Assembly (NCBI GenBank): GCA_016841825.1
Contig: JAENYK010000004.1
Span: 1-64,000 of the forward strand
Direction of reading: 5' to 3'
Length of the DNA: 64,000 nucleotides
Source of the DNA: Halothermothrix sp.
GTDB lineage: Bacteria; Bacillota; Halanaerobiia; DY22613
This document shows, piece after piece, positions 45,314-53,544 of this stretch (positions are counted from its first letter, which is position 1; each line of letters opens with the position of its first letter). The notes beneath the pieces were generated by a model. That model had not been told where the DNA came from. It saw nothing but the letters and a program-made list of their open reading frames with translations, and searched no databases. A program made the translations under genes and the position numbers.

Positions 45314-46507
45314 TTGAAAAAACTCATAACACTAATCGCATTAGTTTTCGTTGTAGCATTCGCATTCTCTTCAACTGTACTGGCTGCTCCATGGGATATT
45401 CAAGGACATTGGGCTGAAGATCAAATTATCACATTAATTAACCAAAACATCATGAAAACCTACTCAGATGGTCAGTTTAAACCCAATCAGGCGATTACCA
45501 GAGAGGAATTTGCTGAAGCTTTAGCTAAAGCACTATTTCTGGAACAAACTGATACTACTGAGTTAACCGACATTGATTCCTCATCAGCCAGAGGTTATAT
45601 CGCTGCCCTGGTAAAGGATGGAGTCGTTACTGGTTTTCCAGATAAGACTTTTCGTCCGCAAGAGAACCTGACCAGAGCTCAAGTAGTTACCATGTTAACC
45701 CGGGCACTAGGTCTAGAAGAAGGTACTAATCAGATTAATATGCACACTTTCGCCTCTTTTCTAGATATGACCGAGGAACATTGGGCAAATGGTTATGTTA
45801 AATACGCCACTGAACTGGACATTCTAAATGGATATCCAGATGGTACTTTCCGTCCAAACAATATTACTACCCGTGCAGAAGCAGCAAAGATGGTTAGTAT
45901 CTTCAAAAACTACAACAAAGTAAGTGGTTTTGTTGCTGATGTATATCCTGCATCTAACAAAGTATCTGTTACCACTTTAGATGGTGAGCGTGTAGTATTA
46001 AGTCTTGAAGATACTGCTCTGATTGGTCGGAATAACAGACTAGTTACAATCACAGATTTCTTAAAAACAGATAAATTATTTATTCTAACTGATGAAAATG
46101 ATAAAGCCCGTTATGTAAAAGCATTTGGTCTAGTTACTAAAGAAGACCTGACTGAACAGGTAAGTCAAATGACAAACTATGTCGTATCGCCATATGAAGT
46201 TGAGGCACTGGCAAGAGGTGATTTCGACATCCTAAAACCAAAACTATTAACCGAGATTCGAGTGCGTCTATTAGATGCCGGACTTGAACCTGAAGAGATC
46301 GAATCTCTGTTGGCTCAAGATTGGAATACCCTTGAAGGCCATGGCAAAGTTCGTCTTGGGGAAGCAATTGCTTTAGAGACAGGTCTTCCATTAGATATGG
46401 TGACAGCAGTAATGGATCAGGATTGGGAGCAAGTAAAAGCTCTGGCTCAAGTTGAAGCGATTCAACGACTAGTACAGGGTATGGTAGGTTCTGGACTCTT
46501 CTCCTAA
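45314..46507 (+). CDS. SLH-domain exported protein
   Basis: 397 aa, start TTG 45314 seven bases after AAAGGAG. A signal peptide ending VLAAP precedes three SLH domains (about 27-75, 85-135, 148-195; motifs GHWAEDQI, FKPNQAITREEFAEAL, FRPQENLTRAQVVTML, FRPNNITTRAEAAKMV). SLH domains bind secondary cell-wall polymer or peptidoglycan. The C-terminal half has a small beta domain (VSVTTLDGERVVLSLEDTAL) and a helical tail, but no beta-barrel as in OmpM-type SLH porins. It is monocistronic with a strong terminator. A role in tethering the envelope layers is inferred. Confidence 0.85.
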   Translation: MKKLITLIALVFVVAFAFSSTVLAAPWDIQGHWAEDQIITLINQNIMKTYSDGQFKPNQAITREEFAEALAKALFLEQTDTTELTDIDSSSARGYIAALVKDGVVTGFPDKTFRPQENLTRAQVVTMLTRALGLEEGTNQINMHTFASFLDMTEEHWANGYVKYATELDILNGYPDGTFRPNNITTRAEAAKMVSIFKNYNKVSGFVADVYPASNKVSVTTLDGERVVLSLEDTALIGRNNRLVTITDFLKTDKLFILTDENDKARYVKAFGLVTKEDLTEQVSQMTNYVVSPYEVEALARGDFDILKPKLLTEIRVRLLDAGLEPEEIESLLAQDWNTLEGHGKVRLGEAIALETGLPLDMVTAVMDQDWEQVKALAQVEAIQRLVQGMVGSGLFS

Positions 46508-46525
46508 ACTGATCAAACACTGAGA

Positions 46526-46556
46526 AAGCTCACAGAAATGTGAGCTTCTTTTTTTG
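46526..46556 (+). terminator. Terminator of the SLH gene
   Basis: AAGCTCACA-GAAA-TGTGAGCTT followed by CTTTTTTT, 18 bases after the stop codon. Confidence 0.9.
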
Positions 46557-46616
46557 TCTGCAGTACCTAAAATAAATAATTCTTTAAAATAATTCGGCAA
46601 TAAAAGTTAATTTCCT

Positions 46617-47519
46617 TTATTCTCTCCCGATTATATTCTGTAAATGTGGGCGAGAATTTTGAATATAGAGGACATCTTCCACTAGATAGAGCATTCTTTC
46701 TCTGGATAAATTTTGCTGAAAATCCTCATAAGATACATATTTATCAGGATAATCTTTTAAAAACTCTCTTAATTTTGATTCCTCTTCAATTAATTCGGGA
46801 ATACCTCGTGGATCTAGATAAATAATTGAATCTAATTTAAATGCCAGATTATAGTATGGTTGACACCCATAATAAACTGTCACCTTCAACGGTATCGAAT
46901 AAATTCCCGCTTCCTCTTCCTCAATCAAGTGCATTAGATATGGAACAAAAATTTGTTGTTTCAAATGTTTGTCTTTAACCAGATTCCAAAAAGCAGAGAT
47001 CGAATTGCTTCCATACTGATAAATATCCGGAATTAATCCTAACTTCGGTCCATTCTCATCTTCCATCAGAAATAATGTTTGATAGACGATCTCCACTTTT
47101 GTTCCGATATCCACCAGATAGAACAAAATTTCTACATCTTCGTTATCCATTCTAACACATCCCGATGAGACAGGATTACCGATGGAAGAAGAGTTTATAT
47201 TACCATGCAGCCCATATCCTTTTTTGCTTAAGCCCAACCAATATTTTCCTATAGGATTATTGGGGCCAGGCAATATCGGTTCCCGCCCTTCAGGATACCA
47301 TGTAGGATCAATAACCTTGTTAATAATCATAAAATTCCCAATAGGTGTCTGGCTATCTGATCTACCAATCCCCACTGGGGCCTCATATAAAAGGTGATCA
47401 TCATAATTTACTCTCATTTTACATTCAGGAATATTAACCTGTACTGTGATCTCTGCTGCCTGAGCGGATAAACCACAAAAGCAGAGCAGACCAATAATTA
47501 TTCTAACCCATCTATGCAT
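46617..47519 (-). CDS. L,D-transpeptidase (YkuD) with C-terminal extension
   Basis: 300 aa, start ATG 47519 after GGAGGAG. A signal peptide ends AQAA. The YkuD catalytic domain (about 23-145) has YGLHGNINSSSIGNPVSSGC followed by VRMDN, the HGxx(n)SxGCxRM active site with catalytic Cys. A C-terminal extension of about 150 residues of unknown role (SIPLKVTVYYGCQPYYNLAF) follows. The enzyme forms 3-3 crosslinks in peptidoglycan or attaches proteins to it. It lies next to a second L,D-transpeptidase gene, separated by 87 bases. Confidence 0.85.
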   Translation of the reverse strand: MHRWVRIIIGLLCFCGLSAQAAEITVQVNIPECKMRVNYDDHLLYEAPVGIGRSDSQTPIGNFMIINKVIDPTWYPEGREPILPGPNNPIGKYWLGLSKKGYGLHGNINSSSIGNPVSSGCVRMDNEDVEILFYLVDIGTKVEIVYQTLFLMEDENGPKLGLIPDIYQYGSNSISAFWNLVKDKHLKQQIFVPYLMHLIEEEEAGIYSIPLKVTVYYGCQPYYNLAFKLDSIIYLDPRGIPELIEEESKLREFLKDYPDKYVSYEDFQQNLSRERMLYLVEDVLYIQNSRPHLQNIIGRE

Positions 47520-47606
47520 CGTTTCTCCTCCAAAAAATACTAGTTCACCAGAGCTTCTATCCAGCTTAACACTATAATTAACTATACTAGAGGAAAATAT
47601 TCCTTT

Positions 47607-48758
47607 TTATTGGAAAAGATATAGTCCTAATTTGTCTAAAGTTCCCCAACTAACCTTACCATCTGCTTCCAGACCATAATCCTTTTGAAATCTCATTACT
47701 GCACTCCTCGTCCCCCAACCAAAAACTCCATCCGGATTATATGAATAATAACCCAACTCTTTCAATCGATTCTGCACCATCCATACATCAGAGCCATGGT
47801 CACCATCGTCGATTACTCGCCAGGGCAGATTATAGGGAAATTCTCCACCGACGACATATACTTTAGTTCCCCAGGTTACCCATTCATACAATGTCTCTAC
47901 ATCCCGATTATACATCCGAAAACATCCGTGACTCTCTGCCCCACTAATACTCCAGGGTTTGTTGGTTCCATGAATTCCGTAGCGACCATAGGGAACACTG
48001 AGACCTAACCAGCGAGTTCCAAATCCACCCCCCCAATTATCTTTACTGATAATCTTCCAGTTACCAATAGGGCTCGGAGTATTTTGTTTGCCAATAGCTA
48101 CAGGAAATTTATGATAAACTTTTCCATCTTCCAATACATACAGAACTCTTTCATCCAGGACTATTAATAAAGTGATTTTACCTTTAGGTTTAGCTTTACT
48201 CAAAGTTGCAACATTCTCTTCATCATAGGTCTCCGCCAATAGATGATAATCATCAAGATCTATAATGCCAGTAGGTGTTAAGCCATATTTCTCCTGAAAT
48301 CTTTTTACTGCAGCCTGAGTTACTAGTCCATATATCCCATCAATCCTACCCCGATATAAATTTTGATTTTTTAAAATCTGCTGGATACCCTTTATATCAT
48401 CATTTTGTAACATTGGAGTCTGATATTTTAACACCAAATACTCTTCCAATTCATTTTTTATCCATTCAAGACCATTTGACACCTGATGAATAAAGGGAAA
48501 TGACAAACTACTGGCTTTCTGTAGATCGTTTAGATTAGCTACTGTCTTGAACTCCATCTGTTTTTCGGAAGATTCCTTTTTCAGTTCGGTTATTATTTCA
48601 GGGTTCTCTTCCACTCTTCCTGCTGTTGGAGCTGGCCAAATCTCACCTTCTGGAGGAATATCAGTTGGATGTTGGACAAAAAACATCCAAAAACTAATCA
48701 GCATCAAAATAAAAATAGAAGTTACTGTTAGACTAAATCTAAAATGTTTGAATTGCAT
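47607..48758 (-). CDS. L,D-transpeptidase flanked by two peptidoglycan-binding domains
   Basis: 383 aa, ATG 48758 after GGAGGT. An N-terminal membrane anchor (about 9-29) is followed by a PG_binding_1 domain (about 130-190, IDGIYGLVTQAAVKRFQEKY). The YkuD domain (about 205-310) carries GIHGTNKPWSISGAESHGCF then RMYNRDVETL, with the catalytic SHGC. A second PG_binding_1 domain lies at the C-terminus (about 318-383, VFGWGTRSAVMRFQKDYGLE). The two binding domains on either side of the catalytic domain are an uncommon layout. It acts on the cell wall from the outer face of the inner membrane. Confidence 0.88.
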   Translation of the reverse strand: MQFKHFRFSLTVTSIFILMLISFWMFFVQHPTDIPPEGEIWPAPTAGRVEENPEIITELKKESSEKQMEFKTVANLNDLQKASSLSFPFIHQVSNGLEWIKNELEEYLVLKYQTPMLQNDDIKGIQQILKNQNLYRGRIDGIYGLVTQAAVKRFQEKYGLTPTGIIDLDDYHLLAETYDEENVATLSKAKPKGKITLLIVLDERVLYVLEDGKVYHKFPVAIGKQNTPSPIGNWKIISKDNWGGGFGTRWLGLSVPYGRYGIHGTNKPWSISGAESHGCFRMYNRDVETLYEWVTWGTKVYVVGGEFPYNLPWRVIDDGDHGSDVWMVQNRLKELGYYSYNPDGVFGWGTRSAVMRFQKDYGLEADGKVSWGTLDKLGLYLFQ

Positions 48759-48915
48759 CACATACCTCCATCAATAAATTAGTCTTATAGATAGTTTTAC
48801 ACACATGCTGAGAACTATTCATCGACCTACCTATCTACGAAATATGTGTCAAAATACTATCAGCCCATCTTTGACACACTATAGATAGCAAAGAAAGAAA
48901 AAAGGAGGTGATGTG

Positions 48916-49224
48916 ATGGGAGATGAAAGGAAATATAATCAAGAACAACGCAAAAAAGCTTTGAGTACTATAGAAGATATATCATCAGAACGGAAGATAA
49001 AGGGCAATGCTAATGTTAGCACTGGTCGCTATGGAGAATTAGTCGCCAATATGGTTAGATACACTCAAGCAGAGATGGCATTGGATTTATTAGACAAAGA
49101 AGATACCAAACAATCCGAAAACACAGTTCCCTTATACTATAATGTAGATAAACAAAATTTACCCAATAGTCAAGATTTAGAACCAGAAACATTAAGAGGA
49201 CAAAACATTATAAACCCAACTTAA
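48916..49224 (+). CDS. Small hypothetical protein
   Basis: 102 aa, ATG 48916 with an exceptionally strong site AAAGGAGGTGAT just upstream; the GTG at 48913 is too close to it. The product is hydrophilic with no signal peptide or membrane helix. It starts MGDERKYNQEQRKKALSTIE and has a central segment GNANVSTGRYGELVANMVRY. The length, strong translation site and gene isolation recall small sporulation or regulatory proteins, but I recognise no family. Confidence 0.6.
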   Translation: MGDERKYNQEQRKKALSTIEDISSERKIKGNANVSTGRYGELVANMVRYTQAEMALDLLDKEDTKQSENTVPLYYNVDKQNLPNSQDLEPETLRGQNIINPT

Positions 49225-49361
49225 AAAAACGTCTCCCCTTCTAAAACCCTGACAGTTAATAATTTCTCTTTGAAAAGATTTGAAGTGTTTCACAGTATTT
49301 TATAGTAGAAAAAGGCTTAAACAGATTTCACATTTTTTATCTACTTCCCCCGAAAAATCTC

Positions 49362-49390
49362 TTGCATTTCTATTACGGATATGTTAATAT
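49362..49390 (+). promoter_or_regulatory. Probable promoter of the tRNA-Leu cluster
   Basis: TTGCAT (49362-49367), a 17-base spacer and TAATAT (49385-49390) lie 34 bases upstream of the first tRNA. Confidence 0.5.
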
Positions 49391-49424
49391 AATAAACGAG
49401 CCGTAAATAACGGTTTAGCTAAAA

Positions 49425-49512
49425 GCCGAAGTGGTGGAATTGGCAGACGCGCTGGATTCAAAATCCAGTCTGGTTTTCCCAGGTGTGGGTTCGAGTCCCA
49501 CCTTCGGCACCA
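49425..49512 (+). tRNA. tRNA-Leu (CAA), copy 1
   Basis: 88 bases including encoded CCA. Acceptor GCCGAAG/CTTCGGC, anticodon stem CTGGA/TCCAG around loop TTCAAAA (anticodon CAA), long class II variable arm and GTTCGAG T-loop. Identical to the copy at 49708-49795. Confidence 0.95.
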
Positions 49513-49521
49513 TTTTTTTTT

Positions 49522-49606
49522 GCAGAAGTAGTGGAATGACAGACACACTGGCTTAAGACGAGCGGACAGATTGTCTTCGCGGCTTCAAACTCCGCCTTCT
49601 GCACCA
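49522..49606 (+). pseudogene. Degenerate tRNA-Leu
   Basis: This closely resembles the intact tRNA-Leu (GAG) at 49800-49886, with GCAGAAG/CTTCTGC acceptor and CCA, but the anticodon stem is disrupted (CTGGC no longer meets a complement), the anticodon loop reads TTAAGAC, and the T-arm is altered to GGCTTCAAACTCC. It is unlikely to be functional. Confidence 0.8.
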
Positions 49607-49707
49607 GTAGCTATATGTGATATCATTTTTAAGATTTAATGAGTAATGGACCCTTGACTTTTGATTCTAACCCTGCTAAAATTAATAGGCAGTGTTCGAT
49701 AATTTAA

Positions 49708-49795
49708 GCCGAAGTGGTGGAATTGGCAGACGCGCTGGATTCAAAATCCAGTCTGGTTTTCCCAGGTGTGGGTTCGAGTCCCACCTTCGGCACCA
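49708..49795 (+). tRNA. tRNA-Leu (CAA), copy 2
   Basis: Base-for-base identical to copy 1 over 88 bases, with encoded CCA. Four bases before the following tRNA-Leu (GAG). Confidence 0.95.
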
Positions 49796-49799
49796 TTCT

Positions 49800-49886
49800 G
49801 CAGAAGTGGTGGAACGGCAGACACACTAGCTTGAGGGGCTAGCGGGCGGAATGCCTGTGCGGGTTCAAATCCCGCCTTCTGCACCA
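49800..49886 (+). tRNA. tRNA-Leu (GAG)
   Basis: 87 bases with CCA. Acceptor GCAGAAG/CTTCTGC, anticodon stem CTAGC/GCTAG around TTGAGGG (anticodon GAG), long variable arm, T-loop GTTCAAAT. Confidence 0.95.
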
Positions 49887-49897
49887 ATACGCAAATC

Positions 49898-49954
49898 ATC
49901 CGAACCACTAATCGATCTTTTTCGATTGGTAATGGGTTCGGATTTGTTTTTTTT
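49898..49954 (+). terminator. Terminator of the tRNA cluster
   Basis: ATCCGAACC pairs with GGTTCGGAT (49935-49943), with an inner ATCGA/TCGAT hairpin, followed by TTGTTTTTTTT. Confidence 0.85.
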
Positions 49955-49962
49955 AAAAGAAT

Positions 49963-49993
49963 AGAGGATGCCTTTGATTGAATGACATCCTCT
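49963..49993 (-). terminator. Terminator of the padR operon
   Basis: AGAGGATG (49963-49970) and CATCCTCT (49986-49993) form an 8-bp stem; on the minus strand ATTCTTTT follows. It lies 23 bases after the HAAS-protein stop. Confidence 0.65.
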
Positions 49994-50015
49994 GACTTTC
50001 TTACATATTTTGTGT

Positions 50016-51038
50016 TCAGGTTTTAGCAGTTTTATAAACTGCTCTGCAGCAGTTTACCAGAGAGCAAACCACGACAACAACAGAGATAACAGTACTAATA
50101 ATTGGGGTTATGGCACCCGTTCCTCCAATAGAGTTCAGCAGATCAAGTCCACTCCAATCAACATTCTGTATAAAGGTTATAAACTCCTCGCTTAATAAGT
50201 TAGGTTGATTTATTAAGTAAAGTATGAGACCCATGTTAACAATGCTGCTTGCTATAACAGTACCACAGACCAGAGGTGTCCACCGACGATCTTTGATTTT
50301 AGCAAGACATTCACTAATTCCAAACAAAGCCATGACTATAATAGCAGGGATGCAACTTATCAAAAAACGGGAGTTAAAAAGAGTGCGTACTTGCATATCA
50401 TCATTTTGAAGAATAAATGCAATAGGTACTTTCCCATTACACATTAAAATCGCTACTACTGAAAATACAACCGTTACCACCAGCTCTACAATACTATCGG
50501 AAAGGGGAATTCTTTTATTATCATCAGGCAACACTTCTGGTAGATCTTCGATTTTCCATTCCTGTTCTTTACTCTCAGATACTCTAGTACTGGTTCGCTC
50601 AGCAATCACAAAACCAATCGTTATCCAGACAAGAGCCTGTATAGTCGCAGATACCCCAAAAGCAATACCCTTTGTCAGAGTATTACTTATTACATAAACC
50701 AAATCAACCATATCGTCTTTAATGGCATCAATAGCACCATAAAGCATACCAATAACCAGAACTGTAACTCCGACTAGAGGCAAAACCCATTTCAATACAC
50801 GGACGTATTCATCATAAATACCAGGCGATATCAGGTATCGAGGTTTTTGTCGATATCTCTCAGCTAATATAGCGGGTGGACCCAGCTTATAAAAAACTGC
50901 TTTTACTTCATCTTCATCCGCATTATCTGGCAGCATATCATAAATGTTGGATTTCAACTCTTTACTCACTTCAGCCCGCTCTTCTGCTGGAAGACGGCGT
51001 GTAACATCATATACATAACGTTCAATCAGACTCTTCAT
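50016..51038 (-). CDS. HAAS-domain membrane protein (PadR partner)
   Basis: 340 aa starting at ATG 51038 inside the end of the padR gene. Residues about 1-60 form a HAAS-like (permease-prefix) domain, VTRRLPAEERAEVSKELKSN and LGPPAILAERYRQKPRYLIS. About six to seven membrane helices follow (VLPLVGVTVLVIGMLYGAID, ALVWITIGFVIAE, VVTVVFSVVAILM, FLISCIPAIIVMALFGI, and a C-terminal pair). Such proteins are commonly encoded beside PadR regulators; their biochemical role is unclear, perhaps membrane sensing or sporulation-related signalling. It overlaps padR by 17 bases. Confidence 0.8.
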   Translation of the reverse strand: MKSLIERYVYDVTRRLPAEERAEVSKELKSNIYDMLPDNADEDEVKAVFYKLGPPAILAERYRQKPRYLISPGIYDEYVRVLKWVLPLVGVTVLVIGMLYGAIDAIKDDMVDLVYVISNTLTKGIAFGVSATIQALVWITIGFVIAERTSTRVSESKEQEWKIEDLPEVLPDDNKRIPLSDSIVELVVTVVFSVVAILMCNGKVPIAFILQNDDMQVRTLFNSRFLISCIPAIIVMALFGISECLAKIKDRRWTPLVCGTVIASSIVNMGLILYLINQPNLLSEEFITFIQNVDWSGLDLLNSIGGTGAITPIISTVISVVVVVCSLVNCCRAVYKTAKT

Positions 51039-51378
51039 CGTCCCCATCCTTTCCACAGATAATCTCAACGCTTTTCTGCATTTTTTCCCATTCTGTCATC
51101 AGTTCGTTATATACAGCCCATCCTTTTTCGTTAATAGTATAATATTTTCTCGGTCTGCTCTCACTTGTATTCCAATCACTTATCAACAAACCTTGACTTT
51201 CAAGACGACGCAAAAGTGGATACAGTGTGTTGGCCTCAATCTCTATGTTCTTTTCCTGCATGGTCTGTAACAACGCATAACCATAGTGTGATTGCTTCAA
51301 ACATCCCAGAACAGTCAGTGTCAAAATGCCCCGACGAAGTTCTGTTATAAAGCTCTGAAATTGCTCTTTTTCTGGCAT
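51022..51378 (-). CDS. PadR-family transcriptional regulator
   Basis: 118 aa. The winged helix is clear: ITELRRGILTLTVLGCLKQS, YGYALLQTMQ, then IEANTLYPLLRRLESQGLLI and SRPRKYYTINEKG as the wing. The C-terminal helix is for dimerisation. It is first in a two-gene operon with the HAAS protein. PadR proteins repress from palindromic operators near their own promoter, and palindromes overlap the promoter here, so autoregulation is likely. Confidence 0.9.
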   Translation of the reverse strand: MPEKEQFQSFITELRRGILTLTVLGCLKQSHYGYALLQTMQEKNIEIEANTLYPLLRRLESQGLLISDWNTSESRPRKYYTINEKGWAVYNELMTEWEKMQKSVEIICGKDGDDEESD

Positions 51379-51686
51379 TTTATCACCTCAAAATCAATTA
51401 TACTGTATAACACACAATATTGTCAATATTAATTTATTGTTGAATTGACATTAATTTTCGTTTGATATTTACAATAAGCCGGGTTGACCAATTCCAGACA
51501 ATTTTGTTTAATTTATAATCATTATTATTATATAATCTATACCAAAAAAGGATTTATGTTCCTTGCAATTAACCTTTTTTTAAAATTAATTCTCTAAAAC
51601 CATAACTTTTCTAATAACTCAGCAGGAAATTTAAATTTTGTAGAAAATATTAATAATAAGGAATAAATATTTTGAGGTGACAGAGA
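51379..51686. other. Divergent intergenic region
   Basis: About 308 bases between padR and the HD-GYP gene. It holds the padR promoter with palindromes near 51397-51426 and the AGGTGA site before 51687. The remainder is AT-rich with nothing else I can name. Confidence 0.6.
51397..51426 (-). promoter_or_regulatory. padR promoter with overlapping palindromes
   Basis: TTGACA (51426-51421), an 18-base spacer and TATAAT (51402-51397) on the minus strand. TATAC-T-GTATA (51399-51409) overlaps the -10 and ACAATATTGT (51414-51423) overlaps the -35. Both are perfect palindromes and candidate PadR operators. Confidence 0.6.
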
Positions 51687-52769
51687 ATGCCCTTAATCCG
51701 AATTGAAAATCTAAGAATTGGAATGTTAGTAGAGGAAGATATTTTTTCTACATACGGCAGTGTTCTAGTTAATGCTGGTGATCGTCTAGATGAACGTTCA
51801 TTGGAGAAGCTCAGATTGCATAATGTTAAATTTGTTAAAATAATTGATGAATCTGAGACCAGGGATATTTCTTCTATAGTTTCTGAAATTTCTAAATCTT
51901 TTAGTGAGGAGATTTTAGAAGATCTAACAGAGACCTATACTGAGAAGACTGATAATGTCAAAAATATCTTTACTCACGTCTCAGACACAGATGATCAGAC
52001 CGACGTTGATACAGATCAACTCACTGATATTACCGATGAAATTATTGCCACCGTTGGTGATCAAAAAGAACTATTTAAGTACATAAGCCACATGAAAAAG
52101 ACATCCCCATCTATTTACACTCACAGTTTGAATGTCTCCATTCTCTGTGACCTGTTCGCTACACTTCTCGAATATCCGCAGAAGAAAAAGCAGGAACTAG
52201 TTTTAGCAGGTATGCTCCATGATATCGGCAAAGCTGAATTAGACTTAGATATCAAATACAATACACTGAATATGGATAAATTAGATTCAGATATCATGAA
52301 AAAGTATGCAAAGCATCCTACCCTAAGCTATCGAATTTTACTGGATAGGGGACTCTCTAAAGACATCTGCCTTGGTGTTCTGATGCACCATGAGACTGAA
52401 CAGGGAACAGGTTTTCCCATTGGTGCTAAATGGAGTCAAATTCACGAGTTTGGTAAGATAATTGCTATCGCTGACTATTATGACCACCTTACCTTCTCAG
52501 GAAGTACCAGAAGGGATATCAATCCTTTTGCAGTAATTAAAATTTTGGAGAGAATTCAATACGACAAGTTTGATATTAACTTTATTTCTGCATTCTTAAA
52601 ACAATTAGCATCATATTATCACATGGAATGGGTGGAGTTAACTACTGGTGAGATTGGTCAGATCGTATTTATTAATTCTAATGATCTGGCACGTCCAATT
52701 GTCAAGATCGGAAATGCACTTGTTGACCTCTCCAGAGAGAGAGATGTAGATATCAGCAAGGTTCTGTAA
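51687..52769 (+). CDS. HD-GYP-type phosphodiesterase
   Basis: 360 aa. An N-terminal DUF3391-like segment (about 1-50, RIENLRIGMLVEEDIFSTYG) and an acidic linker precede an HD-GYP domain (about 145-300). The metal ligands are visible in MLHDIGKAELDLDI, VLMHHETEQGTGFPIG and IAIADYYDHLTF. The GYP motif is changed to GFP. Family enzymes degrade cyclic di-GMP; the altered motif could weaken EAL-GGDEF contacts or activity. No receiver domain or membrane helix is present. It has its own terminator. Confidence 0.85.
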   Translation: MPLIRIENLRIGMLVEEDIFSTYGSVLVNAGDRLDERSLEKLRLHNVKFVKIIDESETRDISSIVSEISKSFSEEILEDLTETYTEKTDNVKNIFTHVSDTDDQTDVDTDQLTDITDEIIATVGDQKELFKYISHMKKTSPSIYTHSLNVSILCDLFATLLEYPQKKKQELVLAGMLHDIGKAELDLDIKYNTLNMDKLDSDIMKKYAKHPTLSYRILLDRGLSKDICLGVLMHHETEQGTGFPIGAKWSQIHEFGKIIAIADYYDHLTFSGSTRRDINPFAVIKILERIQYDKFDINFISAFLKQLASYYHMEWVELTTGEIGQIVFINSNDLARPIVKIGNALVDLSRERDVDISKVL

Positions 52770-52797
52770 ACTGTCATCCCATAGATTGTTAATAACC

Positions 52798-52831
52798 ACC
52801 ATCTGATATTCAAATATTTCAGATGGTTTTT
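52798..52831 (+). terminator. Terminator of the HD-GYP gene
   Basis: ACCATCTGA pairs with TCAGATGGT (52819-52827) and is followed by TTTT. Confidence 0.8.
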
Positions 52832-52929
52832 GTCTGCCAGGATATTGACATAAATCTAAACTGTGTTTCAATTTATTAACTTCAACAAAAGCATAGATCT
52901 GAACAAAACTACTATTTCGACAGAAAATT

Positions 52930-52951
52930 AGTCCCCTGATCTCAGAGGACT
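52930..52951 (-). terminator. Terminator of the FMN-binding lipoprotein gene
   Basis: On the minus strand AGTCCTCTGA pairs with TCAGGGGACT, followed by AATTTTC. It lies 14 bases after the stop codon. Confidence 0.65.
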
Positions 52952-52964
52952 TGGATCTAAATCA

Positions 52965-53378
52965 TTATTTTTTTGCTTTATCTAGAGCAGCTTTTGCTGC
53001 TTCTTTAAACTTGTTCCAGGTAGCAGTTGCTCCGGAGACACTATCTACTTCATCTGGGTTTTGTTTTTCGATTAATTCCTGTTCATATTTGGGTTGAGCT
53101 TCTACAGAAGTCTGATACTGATAATCGGATCCCTTAGGAGTGCCATCTTCCTGAATCTCTTCAAAATCAGCAGTTGTAATTTTGTTATCTTTAATTGCTA
53201 AAGATATCGAACCATATGCGCCTCTTTCATCTTTAGCCGATTGACCTTCCCAGGTACCATCCTTATATGAAACCTGTTCTTCTTTTTTTCCTTCATTAGT
53301 GTTTCCTCCCCCACCACAGGCAGCTAAAAGTGTAACACTTACCACGAAAATCAGCATTATGATACTAATCTTCCGCAT
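52965..53378 (-). CDS. FMN-binding-domain lipoprotein
   Basis: 137 aa. The signal peptide ends in the lipobox LLAAC, followed by GGGG and a charged linker, so the protein is lipid-anchored. The FMN_bind domain (about 38-130) contains DSVSGATATWNKFKEA, the S(T)GAT motif to which FMN is attached covalently in related electron-transfer proteins by ApbE; here SGAT-A-T fits that site. YKDGTWEGQSAKDERGAYGS is the usual N-terminal strand of the domain. It probably takes part in extracytoplasmic electron transfer. It is monocistronic. Confidence 0.85.
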   Translation of the reverse strand: MRKISIIMLIFVVSVTLLAACGGGGNTNEGKKEEQVSYKDGTWEGQSAKDERGAYGSISLAIKDNKITTADFEEIQEDGTPKGSDYQYQTSVEAQPKYEQELIEKQNPDEVDSVSGATATWNKFKEAAKAALDKAKK

Positions 53379-53544
53379 CAGATCACTCTCCTCAAAATTT
53401 ATTTGTCTTTAGTTTGGCTTAACCAGTGGATATTATTCTTTGCTCCGGACTGTAAGCTTAACAAAAAATCTTTTTAAGAAGAGGGTTTTTTTATTATTGA
53501 GTGGAAGTTTACATTAGTTAAAAAAAGTCGAGGAGGTAAGTAGA

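Noticed and set aside
46137-46520. 127-residue minus-strand open frame
   Set aside because: It is antisense to the SLH gene, which has a signal peptide, ribosome site and terminator.
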